A stretch of DNA of 64,000 bases, taken from the NCBI RefSeq assembly GCF_030463565.1, contig NC_134645.1, positions 441,501 to 505,500 of the forward strand, in the 5' to 3' direction. The position numbers and the translations under genes are program-made. The DNA is from Pelecanus crispus. Taxonomy: Eukaryota; Chordata; Aves; Pelecaniformes; Pelecanidae. The notes beneath the pieces were generated by a model, which was not told where the DNA came from, searched no databases, and was given only the letters and a program-made list of their open reading frames with translations. Below, one piece after another: positions 61,201 to 64,000 of this stretch (position 1 is its first letter; each line of letters starts with the position of its first letter).

Positions 61201-63862
61201 GACTTTTTTTTTTTCCAAATTTCTTTGCACACTTGAAGAGAGAACCTGTACTCAACCACATCAGCAAAAGCCTCTCCAGGAACATGGGCCCTTTCTGATC
61301 ATAAACGAGACCTGCTCTTGTTTATAGATCCTAGAAAAGAAGTTAAAACATGTAGATACTTAAAAAAAGTAGACAGAAAGAGGCTGAGCACACTCAAGAT
61401 CTTCCACAATTTAAAATACGTGTAATTTCTAGAGACACAAGGTATCAGTAGCAAGGACTCTCTAGATGATGAGTTTAACAACTGTAGTACCATTTGAAAA
61501 AACATCTTTCTACTTGTAGTAGTAGTCATCGGTGACTGACAACATCTGAACTTACCTGGCTTAAAGGAAATTTAGGAATAAACTTGTTTAAGAAGAAAAA
61601 TAAGAACTCCTTGAAAAATAATTCTATTAATTAAGCTGTTTCTTGATTAAGGAGGGGACCTGCCCAAAGGGGTTAAACACTGTGAATCTGCTACAAATGC
61701 AAATATCTTAAGTTACCAAAGCAAAGCAAACACATAGCCTTCTTGGTACATATTTACCGAGTAATATAGCTTGAATTCATTAGGGAGAGGGAGAAATGCA
61801 GTGCTAGAAGTCTGTGGTGTACTTAGGAACAGTGATCAACATACATACGATAGAGCAATCCCACTGTAGAGAGTCCATTCCAGAATAGTTAATTTATGGA
61901 CAATCTAGTCTAAAATAAAATTCAAGCAAGATAATTATTCCAGAACAAAATAACTTTATTTTAAAATAATACTGAGGTGAGGGACTTGCTCAGGAATGAC
62001 TGTTATACTGAAATAGCAGTTCAAAGCAGTGATTTGTAGCTATGTCAGGAAATAACCTCGACGTAGACTAGTTGAATTCTCTGCTCGTAGCATCCTGCTT
62101 AGGATAAGGATCTGTCACTTTTTTTGCCCTCTTCCGACATTCTGCCCTTCGCATGCACCATTGTTGTTTCTGTTCAAGATACGTTCACAGTGTTTATCAT
62201 TGAACGCTGCAGTTCCATTCTTTTTTCCCTGGAGACATCTCTGGAACAGTTTGGATTCCAAGATGGGTATCTGTGTAGAAGACAGCATTCCTTTCTGAAG
62301 ACTTCTCCTAAGATTAACACTCATGCAAGATCCTCTTCTCAGAGCTGAGGAATCTGTAGATCTTGGTGTTTTCAAATATTTTACTTGTATGCTTCCTTAG
62401 TGTGCGTTTGCTTGAGCCACCTGTTTGTAGAAGAAATGTTAGAAAAGTGAGTATGTTTGAAAGGATGGCTTGAAGTAATCCTGACTGTATCTTGGAATCT
62501 TGTCCTGAGGGAGTTACTGCTGACCCTGCACAGCGTGGATCCAGAAGTAGTGGTTTGGTTGAAGTGTAGGTATGATTGCATCTTAGCCCGCAAGGAAAGT
62601 TTACTCCTGAGGAATTTGTGTTACCCAGTAAAGCTGCTAAATGTTTCCATCTCTTAAATTTAGAGCTGTTATGTGGCTTGTTAGTGCATTGAAAGTGAAA
62701 TGCAAACGAACGAAATTGCTAGTTTATCTGCAGATATTTGATACCTTTTTAAGCCCCCTGAAAAATCTCTTACCTCCATTCTTGCGTTCCTTGCTGCCAA
62801 GAAGGGACTGGATACCAGAGAATAGAAAACTAGATTGCAATGGCATTTTCCTTTCCTGCGTTTAGCTATTCTATTAACTAGTCATAATTATGTATTCTAT
62901 AGGTGAATATATAATACCCCAATCCAGATCGGTATTTATAGCTTTTTTGAAGTTTTCATTCAGTCATAAATATTTTAATTAGAAATTATTTCTTTTCATT
63001 TAGTAATATTATTGGTGAAGTAATTAAAGGGAACTTAACTACAGGTCTGGAGGGCGGAGGGGTTTTATCAATATTTTAGGTAATATATATCTGTATTAAA
63101 TTTCTTCAAAAGACACATTTTGTACAGTAGAAAAATATTTTATAAAGCTTCAGCATAACTCTGGTGGGTTTAGAGCTCTTTGATATCCTTACACATAGGA
63201 GAATCCGGAAGAATTTGTTGGATTTTTCATGTCTTGTTAAACTCAAATGTCACGTTTCACTGTCACCATGGAAAAGAGAGCGGAATTACTCTAAACCAGT
63301 AGGTGAGAAGTGGAAAGAAGTAAAGTGTTCAGAAACAATTTCAAAGTATTGATGTTCCTGTTAGTCTGATAAAGTACGTTGGGTAGGTTTACCAAATGGA
63401 TAGTGACAGAGCTCTTGGTACTGGATGAAAATATTGTGGAACATCGCAACAACTGTTGGTAACGTCGATTAATGTTTGCTATATACTAATGCTGCTCTGG
63501 CAGTCCGTGAATGACTTCTGAAAAATGCTGGAGTCAACAACATGAGAGTCAATTTTTTTTTTTCCTTTCAGTGAAAAGCCTAATGTTTTGATATTATTTC
63601 AAACCTCAGTTTTATGCTTGTTAATAGCGATGCTTTAAGCACTAGAAGTCAACAACTGATGTGCTGCATGTAACATCTGCAGCTGATTAATGATGAACTA
63701 GCAGGACTGTCTGATGAGTGCTGTGAATTAATGTTCCTTGCACATATGGGGATGGAAATATAGGGATGTACAGAATCTGTCTGATATGTGCTTTATTTAA
63801 TAACGTTTACTCTTGGTTGCAGATCACTGGATTTTTTGCATTATGTTTTCAAGCTTTTTCCG
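37090..63862 (+). CDS. CFAP61: CFAP61, cilia- and flagella-associated protein 61 (5' part, coding exons 2-11; gene continues past the window)
   Basis: CFAP61 (human C20orf26, Chlamydomonas FAP61) is a subunit of the calmodulin- and spoke-associated complex at the base of radial spoke 3 in motile cilia and sperm flagella. The start ATG at 37098 gives [20 protein letters not shown], the same length and pattern as the mammalian N-terminus. Ten coding exons join in phase to 390 codons, about a third of the mammalian protein (over 1,200 residues). All introns seen are GT-AG. Residues about 184-245 ([15 protein letters not shown] to AVGFMSL) resemble an acetyltransferase-like (GNAT) fold; that is an inference. 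Next come [10 protein letters not shown] (257-266), an acidic linker (about 285-350) and [18 protein letters not shown]. The C-terminal Rossmann-like part lies beyond the right edge. No disruption was seen. Confidence 0.95.
38371..38521 (+). CDS. CFAP61: CFAP61 exon 3
   Basis: The acceptor is gttttcacag and the donor is ACT|gtaagt. It encodes [20 protein letters not shown] and [15 protein letters not shown]. The YPNW block is a strong marker of this family. Confidence 0.96.
38522..41215 (+). other. CFAP61: CFAP61 intron 3
   Basis: A 2.7-kb GT-AG intron. It contains A, T and pyrimidine homopolymer stretches (about 39748-39760 and 40226-40350) and no recognised transposable element or exon. 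Confidence 0.8.
41216..41292 (+). CDS. CFAP61: CFAP61 exon 4
   Basis: The acceptor is cattttgtag and the donor is AG|gtgagt. It encodes [20 protein letters not shown] and SQEILR. Intron 4 (947 bp) carries a 9-bp inverted repeat at 41899-41939. Confidence 0.96.
41899..41939. repeat. 9-bp inverted repeat with a CTCF-like core
   Basis: agatgccag (41899-41907) and ctggcatct (41931-41939) are perfect reverse complements around a 23-nt loop. The loop has ccagcagagg, which resembles the CTCF core. Any binding is an inference. Confidence 0.6.
42240..42307 (+). CDS. CFAP61: CFAP61 exon 5
   Basis: The acceptor is tttgttcag and the donor is TTAG|gtaaga. It encodes [20 protein letters not shown]. It starts in phase 2 and ends in phase 1. 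Intron 5 (1.2 kb) contains the hairpin at 43320-43345. Confidence 0.95.
43320..43345. repeat. 11-bp perfect inverted repeat, 4-nt loop
   Basis: ctggattaatt (43320-43330) and aattaatccag (43335-43345) are perfect reverse complements separated by aaca. Each arm contains GGATTA/TAATCC, the core bound by OTX/PITX-type homeodomain proteins. Function is unknown. Confidence 0.75.
43535..43661 (+). CDS. CFAP61: CFAP61 exon 6
   Basis: The acceptor is gtcattcacag and the donor is AG|gtaatg. It encodes [20 protein letters not shown] and [14 protein letters not shown]. The last part (LYVRKAR) is the beginning of the acetyltransferase-like segment. Confidence 0.95.
47110..47350. other. GC-rich CpG patch in CFAP61 intron 6
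   Basis: A block of about 240 bp has many CpG sites in an AT-rich intron, for example gcagggcgcggggccgcggg. No known coding domain is visible in any frame. It may be an intragenic CpG island, a cryptic promoter or an unrecognised repeat. Confidence 0.5.
47860..48230. other. Second GC-rich CpG patch, next to CR1 copies
   Basis: It is extremely GC-rich at 48060-48200 (for example ggggcggcggccgcggggac) and runs straight into the CR1 copy at 48232. It could be unrelated flanking DNA or a divergent upstream CR1 part. No coding family was recognised. Confidence 0.5.
48232..48656 (+). mobile_element. CR1 LINE 3' part
   Basis: It opens with gagctgggggtgttcagcct after a short lead and runs through the CR1 3' coding end ([16 protein letters not shown] and [12 protein letters not shown] in shifting frames) to the tail aacgatgctatgattctata. 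It shares the terminal sequence type of the 10171 copy, so the two are subfamily mates. It is 5'-truncated and frame-shifted, hence inactive. Confidence 0.93.
48785..49211 (+). mobile_element. CR1 LINE 3' part, a more divergent subfamily
   Basis: It contains aggctgggggagctgggggt, the translated remnant [20 protein letters not shown], and ends with the older-type tail ttctgtggttctgtga. It lies 128 bp after the previous CR1, in the same direction. Its tail and internal differences show it is a separate insertion, not a duplication. Confidence 0.88.
50675..50807 (+). CDS. CFAP61: CFAP61 exon 7
   Basis: The acceptor is cttttttttatag and the donor is GAG|gtcagt. It encodes [20 protein letters not shown] through [11 protein letters not shown], the central part of the acetyltransferase-like segment. 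Confidence 0.96.
50808..52832 (+). other. CFAP61: CFAP61 intron 7
   Basis: A 2.0-kb AT-rich GT-AG intron with T-rich runs (about 52200-52240). No repeat family or exon was recognised. Confidence 0.8.
52833..52986 (+). CDS. CFAP61: CFAP61 exon 8
   Basis: The acceptor is tttatatttcag and the donor is GAAG|gtatct. It encodes [20 protein letters not shown] and [18 protein letters not shown]. It ends in phase 1. Confidence 0.96.
54076..54179 (+). mobile_element. CR1 LINE 3'-end fragment
   Basis: About 100 bp matches an older CR1 terminus (gtgaccctgcttgagcagag, then ggcctccagcggtcccttct) and ends ttctgtgact. It is diverged and strongly 5'-truncated. Confidence 0.85.
57521..58196 (+). mobile_element. 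CR1 LINE, 3' part with RT remnant
   Basis: It starts within the CR1 reverse-transcriptase coding region (ggacgtgggagtcctggtgg), continues through [16 protein letters not shown] and [20 protein letters not shown] in different frames, and ends ttctgtgattctgtgat. Frame breaks make it inactive. It is in the gene's sense orientation. Confidence 0.93.
58388..58442. repeat. TG/TA-rich microsatellite
   Basis: Imperfect alternation of tgtg, tata and atat units, for example gtgtgtatacatatataaaa. No function is inferred. Confidence 0.75.
59241..59332 (+). CDS. CFAP61: CFAP61 exon 9
   Basis: The acceptor is cattactcag and the donor is CAG|gtaata. It encodes [20 protein letters not shown] and [11 protein letters not shown], a polar linker likely disordered. 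Conservation is weak, so the call rests on phase and splice sites. Intron 9 (1.1 kb) holds nothing recognised. Confidence 0.85.
60478..60662 (+). CDS. CFAP61: CFAP61 exon 10
   Basis: The acceptor is ttattattgcag and the donor is AG|gtaagt. It encodes the rest of the acidic linker and then the conserved [20 protein letters not shown] segment up to residue 377. Confidence 0.96.
60663..63822 (+). other. CFAP61: CFAP61 intron 10
   Basis: A 3.2-kb GT-AG intron. No transposable element or exon was recognised; there are only short T and A runs. Confidence 0.8.
63823..63862 (+). CDS. CFAP61: CFAP61 exon 11 (last exon in the window)
   Basis: The acceptor is cttggttgcag and the donor is CCG|gtatgt. 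It encodes [13 protein letters not shown] after the split R377, matching the conserved family block after FCIDE. The intron after it runs off the window. Confidence 0.93.
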
Positions 63863-64000
63863 GTATGTATAATTAAAGTTTTAAAGTTTGTATTGGGGGG
63901 TGGTAGTCTGATGGGATGGTAGTGCAGTTCTCGCCACGGTATTTAGATATGATGCCCAAGTCAGTCGGTGACTCGCAGGAGTATGCTATGGCTAGTTACC

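Noticed and set aside
1-64000. tRNA, rRNA, CRISPR arrays, bacterial operons or intact retroviral coding regions
   Set aside because: None were seen. The intron-containing animal genes and CR1 elements fix this as vertebrate nuclear DNA, and only a solo LTR represents retroviruses.

Overview
The window is 64 kb of a vertebrate nuclear genome, almost certainly a bird. It has several CR1 LINE fragments with the typical bird 3' tail, a solo LTR that resembles a family I know from bird genomes, compact introns, and the head-to-head gene pair CRNKL1 / CFAP61 that is conserved on human chromosome 20p11. The species cannot be fixed from the sequence.

Layout. Positions 1 to about 22,220 hold no gene I can recognise. 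This stretch contains scattered GC-rich patches, strand-asymmetric A/C or G/T tracts, one CR1 copy (10171-10857, minus), one solo LTR (20809-21362, plus) and an isolated perfect RFX X-box beside a TATA-like sequence (13545-13572). From 34611 down to 22309 on the minus strand lies the complete CRNKL1 gene. It has 14 coding exons and encodes 686 residues, with every splice junction resolved. A CpG-island bidirectional promoter occupies about 34240-35060. From 34827 to the right edge, on the plus strand, lies the 5' part of CFAP61: one non-coding exon and ten coding exons (390 codons). The rest of that gene is outside the window. Its introns carry four more CR1 pieces and two GC-rich patches.

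Function. CRNKL1 is the HAT-repeat scaffold of the spliceosome (yeast Clf1/Syf3). CFAP61 is an axonemal protein of the calmodulin- and spoke-associated complex at radial spoke 3, needed for motile cilia and sperm flagella. A housekeeping gene and a ciliary gene therefore share one promoter. The sequence shows a YY1-type motif over the CRNKL1 start codon and an RFX X-box between the two genes, which fits this division.

Main findings. (1) CRNKL1 intron 5 is a U12-type AT-AC intron with an ideal 5' splice site and branch-point sequence, so a core spliceosome gene depends on the minor spliceosome. (2) CRNKL1 intron 8 is a GC-AG intron. (3) X-boxes lie in the shared promoter, in CFAP61 intron 1, and in the intergenic region 21 kb away. 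(4) The frame upstream of the CRNKL1 start is open for 89 codons through the promoter. I did not find a wholly new system. The splice-site and X-box observations are the parts most worth checking.
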